14,082 nt of DNA. Source: Candidatus Poribacteria bacterium (GTDB taxonomy: Bacteria > Poribacteria > WGA-4E > WGA-3G). The stretch lies in assembly GCA_007571355.1 (NCBI GenBank), contig RKRO01000181.1, positions 1 to 14,082 on the forward strand, in the 5' to 3' direction. A program made the position numbers and the translations under genes. The notes under the pieces were generated by a model. It did no database searches and was not told the origin of the DNA. It saw only the letters and a list, made by a program, of their open reading frames with translations. Positions 1 through 8,022 of the stretch are shown one piece after another (the first letter of the stretch is position 1; each line of letters opens with the position of its first letter).

Positions 1-137
1 ATTATACCCGCTGAAAAATTGGTTGTCAAATTAAAAAATTGAAAAAAGTGTTTTTTAAGGACTCAGAGAATCTTCCGCACATTTTGTCAGAATCAGGAGG
101 TTAAAGTGGATATTTCCAAAATTGCATGTCTAAAAAC

Positions 138-166
138 TTGAAACTGATTACAATTTGTGGTAAATT
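138..166 (+). promoter_or_regulatory. Putative sigma-70 promoter for the epimerase gene
   Basis: TTGAAA (138-143), a 17-bp spacer, then TAAATT (161-166). The surrounding 1-202 region is very AT-rich. The predicted start point near 173 leaves a short leader containing the ribosome binding site of the gene at 203. The -10 is a weak match, so this is only a plausible promoter. Just upstream, AGGAGG (95-100) precedes a GTG and an 11-codon open frame (106-141), which is either chance or a leader peptide. Confidence 0.35.
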
Positions 167-202
167 AAAAAACAATATATGCTATAAGGAGAACAAGACA
201 CA

Positions 203-1054
203 ATGCCAAAATTTGGTGTAAATTTATTGCTCTGGGCAGATAAGTTTGACAGAGAAACCGCAGACCTCATTCCGAAAGTCGCTGAAATGGGTTTTGATGG
301 TGTCGAAATCCCTATCTTCGACCCAGATACAGTGGACATTCCATACACCCAAGCGTTATTGAAAGATACCGGTTTAGAAACCATCGGATGTAATATCATG
401 GGGGGCGATAGGAATCCAATTGACGAAGATCCTGCTATTCGCGAAAACGCAAAAACCTATCTCAAGCGCACGACTGAAATCATTGCTGAATTAGGTGCAG
501 ACACGCTCGTTGGACCGATGTACAGTGCCGTCGGTAAACTCGTTGGACGCGGTAGGAACGAACAGGAATGGGATTGGTGCGTTGAAGGGTTACAAGAAGT
601 TGCCGAATTCTGCGGAAAACACGGTGTCACCCTTGCAAGCGAGCCACTCAACCGATTTGAAACCTATTTTGTTAACATCGCCGAAGATGCCGTTAAACTT
701 TGTCAGGCAGTGGATAGTCCGTATTTTAAAGTACATCTGGATACATTCCACATGAACATCGAAGAAAAGAATCAAGCAGACGCGATTATTAATACTGGGG
801 ATTACTTGCATCACATGCACTGTTGTGAAAACGACCGTGGCACACCCGGTACAGGACTAGTAGATTGGGACGGTGTCTTCGGCGCGCTGGCAAAAGTTAA
901 CTACGACAGATGGCTTGTGATTGAATCGTTTACACCGGCTGTCAAGGAAATTGCCGCTGCGACGTGCATCTGGCGCGACATCGCACCGAGTGCTGAGAGC
1001 CTCGCGATAGACGGCCTCGCGTTCCTGAAACAGAAGGCATCCGAATATCTATAG
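203..1054 (+). CDS. Ketose 3-epimerase-like sugar isomerase (TIM barrel)
   Basis: A cytoplasmic TIM-barrel enzyme of the sugar phosphate isomerase/epimerase superfamily, closest by motif to D-psicose/D-tagatose 3-epimerases, which interconvert free ketoses at C3 using a divalent metal. The four metal ligands of that family are present at the expected spacing: E147 (in ASEPLNRFE), D180 (in LDTFHMN), H206 (in HMHCCEN) and E241 (in VIESF). Each is exactly five residues before the Agrobacterium enzyme's E152, D185, H211 and E246, as I recall them. E153 and R212 match its substrate-contact positions. The length of 283 residues is normal for the family. The start is set by AAGGAG at 185-190 before the ATG. 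There is no signal peptide. The exact substrate (psicose, tagatose, ribulose or a sugar phosphate) cannot be read from sequence. A 58-bp gap separates it from the downstream peptidase gene, so co-transcription is possible. Confidence 0.88.
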   Translation: MPKFGVNLLLWADKFDRETADLIPKVAEMGFDGVEIPIFDPDTVDIPYTQALLKDTGLETIGCNIMGGDRNPIDEDPAIRENAKTYLKRTTEIIAELGADTLVGPMYSAVGKLVGRGRNEQEWDWCVEGLQEVAEFCGKHGVTLASEPLNRFETYFVNIAEDAVKLCQAVDSPYFKVHLDTFHMNIEEKNQADAIINTGDYLHHMHCCENDRGTPGTGLVDWDGVFGALAKVNYDRWLVIESFTPAVKEIAAATCIWRDIAPSAESLAIDGLAFLKQKASEYL

Positions 1055-1112
1055 TATCGGTTCGTTTGTAGTCGCTGACAGATATAGCTACACTAAAAAT
1101 TGGAGGACTGAG

Positions 1113-4076
1113 ATGCGTTTGGTCACATTGATTGGGCTGTTCTGCCCAATATTCTTTGCTGTCTTTCTAATAGGCGATGTCCTTGCGCAGGACGCAACGC
1201 CAGAAGAGATGGATACAGCTGCTGCTGCGGAATCGCGATTCCTCAGCAATATCCGACAACTGACTTATGATGGCAAGCGGGCTGGGGAAGGCTATTTCTC
1301 TGAAGACGGCAACGCGCTCATCTTCCAAAGTGAACGTGAACCGGATAACCCGTTCTATCAAATTTATCTACTCAACCTGCTGACTGGTGACACGCATCGC
1401 GTCTCAACCGGTATTGGAAAAACAACTTGTGCCTTCTTCCGACCGGGTACCGATGAGGTGCTTTACGCCTCGACACATCATGACGCTTTCGCAAAAGCAA
1501 AACAGAAAGAAGAATTGCAGTTCCGAGCATCTGGACAAGAGCGTCGCTACAGTTGGGATTACGATGAAGCGATGGACATCTTCTCAGCAAACCAAAATGG
1601 CAATAACCTCACGCAGCTAACAGATGCCCCGGGTTACGATGCTGAAGCCTCCTATTCACCTGACGGCACGCGCATCGTTTTTTGCTCGCTGCGGGATGCC
1701 TATCCAAGAAGCAAACTCTCTCCAAAGGACTTGAAGCAACTGGAGGTCGACCCGTCCTATTTCGGCGAAATCTATATCATGAATGCCGACGGTTCTGGCC
1801 AGACGCGGTTGACAAATTCGCCCGGGTACGATGGTGGTCCGTTCTTTACGCCTGATGGGCAACATATCGTCTGGCGGCACTTCACACCGGACGGCAGCCA
1901 AGCAGACATCTATACAATGCAGATAGATGGATCAAATGTGCGCCGCCTGACCAATTTCAAGAGTATGTCCTGGGCACCCTACTTCCATCCGAGCGGTGCT
2001 TACGTTATTTTCGCTTCTAATAAACTCGGATTTTCTAACTTTGAGTTATATTTGGTTGATGCAAGGGGTAGACATGAACCCGTCCGCGTTACCTCAACCG
2101 ATGGGTTTGATGGGCTGCCTGTTTTTTCGCCGGATGGCAACCAGTTGTGCTGGACCTCGAATCGGAACAGTCAAGAGGTTTCACAACTCTATCTGGCAGA
2201 CTGGAATCACGAAGCCGCATTAAAGGCCATTACCTTAGCACCAAGAAGTCATAATTTACCACCGCATCCGGTCCGGACGGTTTCCAATGCCGAGTCCGCG
2301 AATAAAACAGTGCCTATCCGCGAGCATATTGAATTTCTCGCTGACGATGCCTTGGAAGGTAGGATGACCGGGTCCAAAGGGGCGAAACGCGCAGCGGAAC
2401 ACATTGCCGCGCAGTTCACAGAACTTAATCTCAACCGCATCGGCGATGGAGCAACCTACTTCCAAGCATTTGAATTCACCGCTGGAAGACGGCTCATAGC
2501 GGGAGAGAATCACTTCCATATTACACGTCAAACGCACGGCTCCGAGCCAGTGATGGAATTCAGCGTGGCACGCGATTTCCAACCGCTCTCCTTCTCTCGG
2601 AACGGGGTTGTTGAAGATGAAGTGGTGTTTGTCGGATACGGATTATTTGTCCCCGGCGAGTTAGGTGAAGGCTACAATGCTTATGCCGGATTAGATGTGA
2701 AGGATAAGATCGTTGTCGCACTCCGCTATGTGCCGGAGGATGTTGAACCCGAACGCCGCCAACAATTGAATCGGTATGCAGGGTTACGTTACAAAGCGAT
2801 GCAAGCGCGTGAGCAAGGCGCGAAGGCATTTCTCGTCGTTGCAGGTCCGAACTCCCCAAACGCGGGCAAGTTAATTCCGCTTGCTTTTGACAGCAGTCTT
2901 GCAGATTCCGGGATTGTTGCAGCATCCATCAGTGATACTGTCGCGAATGCCCTCTTTGCACCATCAGGTAAAAACCTAAAAGATGTTCAATCCGAACTGG
3001 ATGTCGAAAATCCACACTTCCTTGGACAGTTTCCATTGCCGGATGTCAAAGTCGAGATTGTCGTTTCGGTTGAGAAAGTTAAGAAGACTGATCAAAACGT
3101 CATTGCACTTCTACCGCCACCGGAATTAACAGATGAAACCGAGTACGTTATTGTGGGTGCCCACTACGATCATATTGGTTACGGTGAAATTGGTTCACTT
3201 GCGGGGAAAGGTGAAGAGGGGCAGATTCACAACGGCGCAGACGATAATGCCTCCGGCACCGCTGTCGTCCTGGAATTGGCAACGACGCTTAGCGAAGCAT
3301 ACCAAAAATATCCTGAAAAATTTCGGAGGGGCATCATCTTCGCGCTCTGGTCGGGTGAGGAACTTGGGCTTATTGGATCTACCCACTTTGTCAACGATCC
3401 AGTCGTCCCTTTGGAAAAGGTAGCAGCGTATGTCAACTTTGATATGGTTGGGCGGCTCCGGGAAAATAAACTTATTTTACAAGGTGTCGGTTCATCGTCT
3501 GTGTGGACGAAGTTGATTGAAAAGCGGAACGTCCCTATCGGTTTTAATCTGACATTGCAAGAAGACCCCTATCTGCCAACGGATGTAACCGCCTTCTATC
3601 CAAAGGAAATACCGGTACTCAGTTTCTTCACTGGTGGACACGAAGACTATAACCGCCCGACAGATGATCCTGACACACTCAATTACGACGGCATAGAACG
3701 GATCGCGCGCTTGGCACATGGTATCGTCTCGGACTTAAGTAGTACTGATGAACGCCCTGAGTACGTCCGAGTAGAGCGGAGCCAATCAGAAGAAGGCAGC
3801 CGCGATACGTTGCGCGCATATCTCGGGACGATTCCCGACTATACAACCGAAGGCACCGGCGTTAAGCTCTCCGGTGTTCGTGCAGGTGGACCTGCTGACA
3901 AAGCCGGTTTAAAAGGAGGCGATGTCATCGTCAAATTCGGTGGACAGAAAATCACAAATATCTATGATTATACGTATGCCTTGGATGCCGTGAAGATTGG
4001 TGAACCTATTGAGGTCGTTGTCCTACGTGAGGGTACTCGAGTCCAACTGACAGTGACCCCTGAAGCACGGAATTAA
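1113..4076 (+). CDS. Secreted TolB-like propeller / PA / M28 metallopeptidase / PDZ protein
   Basis: A large exported exopeptidase (987 aa). Residues 1-26 form a signal peptide ending LAQ. Residues about 30-390 are TolB/PD40-type beta-propeller repeats, with SPDG-like turns near 64, 182, 246, 293 and 340. A protease-associated (PA) insert lies at about 500-650. The M28 catalytic domain follows, with all co-catalytic zinc residues: H684 (AHYDH), D710 (GADDNASG), catalytic E749 with ligand E750 (SGEELG), D777 (FDMVGR) and H843 (GGHEDYN). A PDZ domain occupies about 900-985. M28 enzymes release N-terminal amino acids from peptides. The propeller and PDZ parts probably bind substrate or a partner in the periplasm or at the cell surface. 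GGAGG at 1102-1106 supports the ATG. The gene appears intact. Peptide specificity cannot be inferred. Confidence 0.9.
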   Translation: MRLVTLIGLFCPIFFAVFLIGDVLAQDATPEEMDTAAAAESRFLSNIRQLTYDGKRAGEGYFSEDGNALIFQSEREPDNPFYQIYLLNLLTGDTHRVSTGIGKTTCAFFRPGTDEVLYASTHHDAFAKAKQKEELQFRASGQERRYSWDYDEAMDIFSANQNGNNLTQLTDAPGYDAEASYSPDGTRIVFCSLRDAYPRSKLSPKDLKQLEVDPSYFGEIYIMNADGSGQTRLTNSPGYDGGPFFTPDGQHIVWRHFTPDGSQADIYTMQIDGSNVRRLTNFKSMSWAPYFHPSGAYVIFASNKLGFSNFELYLVDARGRHEPVRVTSTDGFDGLPVFSPDGNQLCWTSNRNSQEVSQLYLADWNHEAALKAITLAPRSHNLPPHPVRTVSNAESANKTVPIREHIEFLADDALEGRMTGSKGAKRAAEHIAAQFTELNLNRIGDGATYFQAFEFTAGRRLIAGENHFHITRQTHGSEPVMEFSVARDFQPLSFSRNGVVEDEVVFVGYGLFVPGELGEGYNAYAGLDVKDKIVVALRYVPEDVEPERRQQLNRYAGLRYKAMQAREQGAKAFLVVAGPNSPNAGKLIPLAFDSSLADSGIVAASISDTVANALFAPSGKNLKDVQSELDVENPHFLGQFPLPDVKVEIVVSVEKVKKTDQNVIALLPPPELTDETEYVIVGAHYDHIGYGEIGSLAGKGEEGQIHNGADDNASGTAVVLELATTLSEAYQKYPEKFRRGIIFALWSGEELGLIGSTHFVNDPVVPLEKVAAYVNFDMVGRLRENKLILQGVGSSSVWTKLIEKRNVPIGFNLTLQEDPYLPTDVTAFYPKEIPVLSFFTGGHEDYNRPTDDPDTLNYDGIERIARLAHGIVSDLSSTDERPEYVRVERSQSEEGSRDTLRAYLGTIPDYTTEGTGVKLSGVRAGGPADKAGLKGGDVIVKFGGQKITNIYDYTYALDAVKIGEPIEVVVLREGTRVQLTVTPEARN

Positions 4077-4229
4077 TTCTCGCCATTTTGTTTAGGTGGC
4101 AATTTAAACCATTATAGTGAGGCCCATCACGATTGAAACCCCTCCCGTCGAAGCGATGCCCTCTGATAACAGGGGCAGGGGTTATCTTCGGACACGGGTG
4201 CATTTATTTTCGGATGTTACGATAAACGA
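4077..4229. other. Non-coding stretch with a GC-rich two-tier inverted repeat
   Basis: No convincing gene lies between the peptidase stop and the terminator. An inverted repeat is visible: AACCCCT (4137-4143) pairs with AGGGGTT (4177-4183), and an inner GCCC (4158-4161) pairs with GGGC (4173-4176). About 14 unpaired bases lie on the left side. No T-run follows it, so it is not an obvious intrinsic terminator. It could be a degraded dispersed palindromic repeat, related in style to the hairpin at 10504-10532. Confidence 0.35.
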
Positions 4230-4274
4230 AAAGCGCGCTGCGATGGATTCTTAAACGCCGTTGTAGCGCGCTTT
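4230..4274. terminator. Bidirectional intrinsic terminator between convergent genes
   Basis: AAAGCGCGCT (4230-4239) pairs perfectly with AGCGCGCTTT (4265-4274). The stem continues inward to 4246/4258 with seven more pairs, including three G-U wobbles, leaving an 11-nt loop. T-rich sequence follows on both strands: ACTTTTTA on the + strand, and TTTTCGTTT on the - strand. It lies 153 bp after the peptidase gene and 28 bp after the stop of the minus-strand lipoprotein enzyme, so it can end both transcripts. Confidence 0.8.
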
Positions 4275-4302
4275 ACTTTTTAGAACGTCAAATGATTTTG
4301 TA

Positions 4303-5418
4303 TTACTCAAATGCGAAATGTGCGACGACTCCCGCGTGGTCCGATGGCCACAACCCCGAAGGTAGACGATCAGCGGGTTTATCGCCAATAGTATATGTCA
4401 TAACAGCGGTAGGGAGTTCCAAATTGCGGATGAAAATCTGGTCGATTCGCTCATAGTGTTCACTGACCTCATTTTGAAGTTCCTTGGCTTGACAACAGGT
4501 GTAGCCTGTCCCCTCGGAGTCCATCTGCCACGTGTCAATATAGCCTGCGGATAGTAACATTTGGTAAGCAGTGCCGTCGGGGGCGGAGGTGTTGAAATCC
4601 CCTAAAAGGATAGTCGGCAAGGTTTCATTGGCGAGTCCATCTATCAGTTCCTGTGCTTGTGTGGCCCGAACATCCTTCAGGAATGATTCTAAGTGTGTAT
4701 TGATGACGCGGTAAGTGGTGCCAGCAACGGTGGCATCTATTGCTGCGTAACCTCTCGCTATTTCAAGGAAGAGATTTTCAACCGTAAAGGTATTCACATA
4801 ATTCGTTGCCATGGGACGTGCCACAGTGACATCATCTCGTGCAAGAATCACATCAAAGTCGGTCAAGCGAACATCATCATACGCAGTAAACGTTCCCATC
4901 GGCATTTCAACATCAAAATTTTGGACTTTTGCAGCGATTTGATAGTTTAAGCCTTCCGCTTGAAGGGCACCCATCAAAATCTTGAGAAAATCCAAGACGA
5001 CCTCTTCAGCGGGATCTCCGCCTGTGAGCCGGTCTCCCGGGCTCTGCCTGCGTATTAACGAAATTTCCTGGAGCCCGATGATGTGGGGACGATGCGTTTT
5101 GATCAAGGCAGCAATCCCCGCAGCACGCCCCGGGAAATCTGAGGCTATCGTTTTGTTGTAGACCTCATCGACTGCTGCTGGAACCTCCAGGAGGTTCGTT
5201 ATGCCTAAAAGTGGCTCCATATTGGCACCCACATAGACGTTGTAAGTCATCACTGTAAGGGGTTCCGGTTCAATTCCGGCGTTGTCATCCGGTAGTATCG
5301 GGTCCGATATTCTTCCACACCCCGAAAGACTCAATAGGATACCAAACAATAGGAGAGCAATTTTTATGGAGCTCTCAGACTCTGAATACCGACGATAAAC
5401 ATTCAATTTTTTTAACAT
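4303..5418 (-). CDS. Lipoprotein of the endonuclease/exonuclease/phosphatase (EEP) family
   Basis: An exported, lipid-anchored hydrolase of the EEP (DNase I / sphingomyelinase-like) superfamily, 371 aa. A hydrophobic signal ends in the lipobox LSGC, with C34 as the acylated cysteine. Catalytic motifs appear in canonical order: N60 (MTYNVY), E118 (GLQE), H242 (NTHLE), D274 and N276 (GDFNTS), D326 (RIDQIF) and D360-H361 (PSDH). Members cleave phosphodiester bonds in nucleic acids, inositol phosphates or phospholipids using Mg2+. The substrate is not evident here. The open frame runs upstream to an ATG at 5601, but I choose the ATG at 5418. AGAGG lies just before it, the lipoprotein signal then sits at the N-terminus, and a strong promoter (5534-5562) falls inside the longer frame. 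A leader of roughly 110 nt would precede it. Confidence 0.87.
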   Translation of the reverse strand: MLKKLNVYRRYSESESSIKIALLLFGILLSLSGCGRISDPILPDDNAGIEPEPLTVMTYNVYVGANMEPLLGITNLLEVPAAVDEVYNKTIASDFPGRAAGIAALIKTHRPHIIGLQEISLIRRQSPGDRLTGGDPAEEVVLDFLKILMGALQAEGLNYQIAAKVQNFDVEMPMGTFTAYDDVRLTDFDVILARDDVTVARPMATNYVNTFTVENLFLEIARGYAAIDATVAGTTYRVINTHLESFLKDVRATQAQELIDGLANETLPTILLGDFNTSAPDGTAYQMLLSAGYIDTWQMDSEGTGYTCCQAKELQNEVSEHYERIDQIFIRNLELPTAVMTYTIGDKPADRLPSGLWPSDHAGVVAHFAFE

Positions 5419-5533
5419 ATTTACCTCTAACGCCTCAATTCGTAGATTTAGGTTGTTTTCGTAGTTCAAATTGTTGATCGCAAGCCATGCGAATTTTCTT
5501 GCACACGTTTTCGGACGAAAAATGCACAAAAAG

Positions 5534-5562
5534 AGAATAACATAAACCTGTTTGGATGTCAA
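5534..5562 (-). promoter_or_regulatory. Sigma-70 promoter for the EEP lipoprotein gene
   Basis: Read on the minus strand: TTGACA (5562-5557), a 17-bp spacer, then TATTCT (5539-5534). This is a perfect -35 and a good -10 at ideal spacing. Transcription would start near 5527, giving a leader of about 110 nt before the ATG at 5418. Confidence 0.7.
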
Positions 5563-5594
5563 AGCAAATCGTCTTAACCTATATCGCCTTTTTC

Positions 5595-5623
5595 TTGACA
5601 TTTGCCTGCCTTTCGCTTATACT
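5595..5623 (+). promoter_or_regulatory. Sigma-70 promoter for the small lipoprotein gene
   Basis: TTGACA (5595-5600), a 17-bp spacer, then TATACT (5618-5623), close to consensus. The start point would be near 5630, followed by AAGGAGG at 5646-5652 and the TTG start at 5660. It lies back to back with the minus-strand promoter at 5534-5562, with about 32 bp between the two -35 boxes. A regulator bound in between could affect both genes. Confidence 0.78.
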
Positions 5624-5659
5624 TAACGCAGTTTATAGAAGACGCAAGGAGGAATCGCT

Positions 5660-6100
5660 TTGAAACTGCGCTATCAGGTGAATACATATTATAGGAAATT
5701 AGTAATCTTTGCTATTTGCATGACGGCTGTGCTCCTTAACGGATGCAGTCAAAAAATAGGAAGGCCAGAAAACCTTCAAATGGCATCACTCTCTGCGACA
5801 ATCGTCGAGATTGATGACCATGGGAACGCTGTGACAGATCTGGAAATTGCTCCATTTACCGAACGCGGTTGGAAACTTGGGGATACGCTTGAAGCAACAT
5901 TCGAGGCTGGGCAGAAGATCGAAATAAAATTCGTTGAGAACTACGGAGATGTCCCAGTTGGCGACTATCTGGGACGGTTTTCGACCTCGACAGAACGGTT
6001 TAAAATCGCGATTAACATGGGAAACATCGCTAAAACTTTGGAGTTGAACAGTCCGAGCCAGGTCGTTCTCCAGAAAGTGCAACCACCATCAGCAGATTGA
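5660..6100 (+). CDS. Small lipoprotein resembling the SAM hydroxide adenosyltransferase C-terminal domain
   Basis: A 146-aa exported protein. A signal segment (about 12-28) ends in the lipobox LLNGC, with acylated C29. The mature part looks like the C-terminal domain of SAM hydroxide adenosyltransferases (DUF62/SAM_HAT_C). Matching features are a strand with IDDHGNAVTD (51-60, where the family has ID-FGN-TN), YGDVPVGDYLG (95-105, family TYADVPPGE-L) and INMGNIAKTLEL (118-129, family VN-GSAAE-LGL). In the full enzymes this domain closes over the adenine side of S-adenosylmethionine, while the N-terminal domain carries the hydrolytic residues. That N-terminal domain is absent here, so catalysis is unlikely. 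A ligand-binding or structural role outside the cytoplasm is possible. The TTG start is fixed by AAGGAGG at 5646-5652, 7 nt away. The domain match is from memory of the motif pattern. Confidence 0.72.
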   Translation: MKLRYQVNTYYRKLVIFAICMTAVLLNGCSQKIGRPENLQMASLSATIVEIDDHGNAVTDLEIAPFTERGWKLGDTLEATFEAGQKIEIKFVENYGDVPVGDYLGRFSTSTERFKIAINMGNIAKTLELNSPSQVVLQKVQPPSAD

Positions 6101-6193
6101 AGAAGTTTGCTGTTGTGAATAGACACATTTTATTTGGCAAATGTAGCTTACTCCCGAACATTGAGACACACTACATGAGGATGAATACAGCAG

Positions 6194-7768
6194 ATGCTCC
6201 TGACCCTTAAACAGGCAAGCGAATGGGCTTCAAAACATCTCAATAAAAACGTCACGCCGGCAAATATTACCTATTTAATCCAATATGGTCGGATTGAATC
6301 TATCGTTGATAACGGACTAACGATGGTGCCCATCAAAAGCCTTGAGGCTTACTACAACCTGGATCGTCGAGAAAAACGATGGACAGACGAACTCGGCAAT
6401 GATCTGAATTGGACGTTGTCCTTTGAAAAATTTAAAGAAGCAGAGACAACAAAACATGTCCACAGACTGCATCCATACAAGGGCAAATTCATCCCGCAAT
6501 TGGTTGAATATTTTTTAGATTCGCACACCGATAACTTTAAAACAGATGTCTATTTTAAATCGGGAGATATTGTGCTTGACCCATTTTGTGGGAGCGGTAC
6601 GACCTTAGTTCAAGCGAGCGAACTCGGTATGCACGCGATTGGTATTGACGTTTCAACGTTTAACGCTTTTATGAGTAACGCTAAAGTGGCGGCTTACGAT
6701 TTGATGCATTTGTATGGGGAAAGTCAGAAAATCACGGCAGCTCTCAAAAATATTGTTGCGACATCTGGAATAGTCGAATTTGAAACGAAACTCACAGAAA
6801 AACTTGCAGATTTTAATAAGCAATATTTTCCAATATCTTTCAAACGCCAAGTCAGATCGGGTGAAATTGACCAGAAGCAATACGGGGATGAGAAGGAAGC
6901 CGTTTTTTTCGAAATATATCATAAACTTGTTGCTGAGTATCAAATTGACACCCGGATGCCGGCCGACTCCGCACGCTTTATGAAGCAGTGGTATCTTCCA
7001 AGGGTGAGAGCGGAGATTGATTTTGTCCACAACGAAATTCTTAAAGTCGTAGATACATCAACCCAAAAAGCTTTGATGCTCATTTTAAGCCGGACTATCC
7101 GTTCATGCAGAGCCACAACGCACGCGGATTTAGGCACATTGCGGAAGCCTGTAACAACAACATATTATTGCCGAAAACACGGGAAAATCTGTAAGCCGCT
7201 CTTCTCAATTCTCGGCTGGTGGGAACGATATTGTAAGGACAGTGTCCAGCGATGGAACGAATTTGGCAGACTAAAAACGGACACCTTTCAACACTGTTTA
7301 ACGGGTGATTCTCGAACGATTGACATTTTCGCAATGTTAAAGGGCATAAATCCGCAATTTACAGAACAGGTACAAAAGCAACGGATTAAGGGTATTTTCA
7401 CAAGTCCGCCCTATGTTGGACTCATCAACTATCACGAGCAGCATGCCTATGCCTATGATCTCTTCGGTTTCAAAAGACTGGATGAATTAGAAATTGGGCC
7501 CTTATTCAGAGGAAAAGGGCGAGTGGCAAGAGAGTCATATATTCATGGGGTAGCGGAAGTCTTCAAGAACTGCAGAAGATTTTTGGCTGACGACTATGAT
7601 GTCTTTATCGTTGCAAACGATAAATTCAATATGTATCCGACTATCGCTGATATCGCGGGGATGCACATTGTCAATCAACGCAAGCGTCCTGTGCTAAATC
7701 GAACCGAAAAGAACCGAGAATCAGTATATTCTGAGACAATATTCCATCTGAAAGACAAAAAGGATTGA
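6194..7768 (+). CDS. N4-cytosine-type DNA methyltransferase with N-terminal HTH
   Basis: An amino-methyltransferase (524 aa) that would transfer methyl from SAM to an exocyclic amino group in DNA. A motif X-like HPYKGKF is at 93-99, motif I DPFCGSGT at 129-136, the acidic loop GIDVS near 150, and the catalytic motif IV TSPPY at 403-407. The order X-I-(target domain)-IV is alpha-like, and the SPPY form favours N4-cytosine. The end (RPVLNRTEK...YSETIFHLK) looks complete. Residues 1-55 form an excisionase/MerR-like winged helix (LTLKQASEWA...VPIKSLEAYY) that could bind its own promoter. The ATG at 6194 has GAGG 13 nt upstream. A 9-codon ORF starting at 6181 overlaps this start and may couple translation. 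The partner endonuclease survives only as a fragment at 8537-8692, so this is probably now an orphan methyltransferase. Confidence 0.88.
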   Translation: MLLTLKQASEWASKHLNKNVTPANITYLIQYGRIESIVDNGLTMVPIKSLEAYYNLDRREKRWTDELGNDLNWTLSFEKFKEAETTKHVHRLHPYKGKFIPQLVEYFLDSHTDNFKTDVYFKSGDIVLDPFCGSGTTLVQASELGMHAIGIDVSTFNAFMSNAKVAAYDLMHLYGESQKITAALKNIVATSGIVEFETKLTEKLADFNKQYFPISFKRQVRSGEIDQKQYGDEKEAVFFEIYHKLVAEYQIDTRMPADSARFMKQWYLPRVRAEIDFVHNEILKVVDTSTQKALMLILSRTIRSCRATTHADLGTLRKPVTTTYYCRKHGKICKPLFSILGWWERYCKDSVQRWNEFGRLKTDTFQHCLTGDSRTIDIFAMLKGINPQFTEQVQKQRIKGIFTSPPYVGLINYHEQHAYAYDLFGFKRLDELEIGPLFRGKGRVARESYIHGVAEVFKNCRRFLADDYDVFIVANDKFNMYPTIADIAGMHIVNQRKRPVLNRTEKNRESVYSETIFHLKDKKD

Positions 7769-7770
7769 AT

Positions 7771-8022
7771 GTGTTTATGAAGTTTATGAAAGGGAAACCG
7801 GTATCCGATAGATACCTGCTGGAAGGAACGATCGTGGCACTCGACCACGTACTGACAGGCACGCCGATCTTCGCAAGCCCGCAACAGGCACAACAGCACC
7901 AGCAGCAGATCAACAGCGCGAACTACAGCGGACCGAAAGCACTTTATCAACCGATCGCACGAACGCTTAGACTGCATCCGCGTCATCAGGACGACGAGGA
8001 GACGGATGATAATACCGAGTAA
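7771..8022 (+). CDS. Hypothetical small Q-rich protein in the inserted block
   Basis: An 83-codon open frame starting just after the methyltransferase stop. AAGGA (7760-7764) sits 6 nt before a GTG at 7771; an ATG at 7777 is an alternative. The middle is glutamine-rich (PQQAQQHQQQ, from about residue 41) and the tail is acidic (DDEETDD). There is no recognised domain, signal peptide or membrane segment. Base composition is visibly GC-richer than the flanking methyltransferase and kinase genes. Its last 56 bp overlap the 3' end of the minus-strand gene at 7967-8377. The ribosome binding site may once have served the lost endonuclease gene. It may not be a real gene. Confidence 0.4.
   Translation: MFMKFMKGKPVSDRYLLEGTIVALDHVLTGTPIFASPQQAQQHQQQINSANYSGPKALYQPIARTLRLHPRHQDDEETDDNTE

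Noticed and set aside
1066..1094. TTGTAG-N17-TACACT promoter upstream of the peptidase gene
   Set aside because: The predicted start would fall on the ribosome binding site itself, and both boxes are poor matches.
2256..2925. Minus-strand frames opposite the M28 peptidase gene
   Set aside because: They are antisense shadows of a well-supported coding sequence, and their residue composition is not protein-like.
5419..5601. N-terminal extension of the EEP lipoprotein frame to an ATG at 5601
   Set aside because: It would bury the lipoprotein signal about 60 residues inside the protein. The strong minus-strand promoter at 5534-5562 lies within it, and AGAGG precedes the ATG at 5418.
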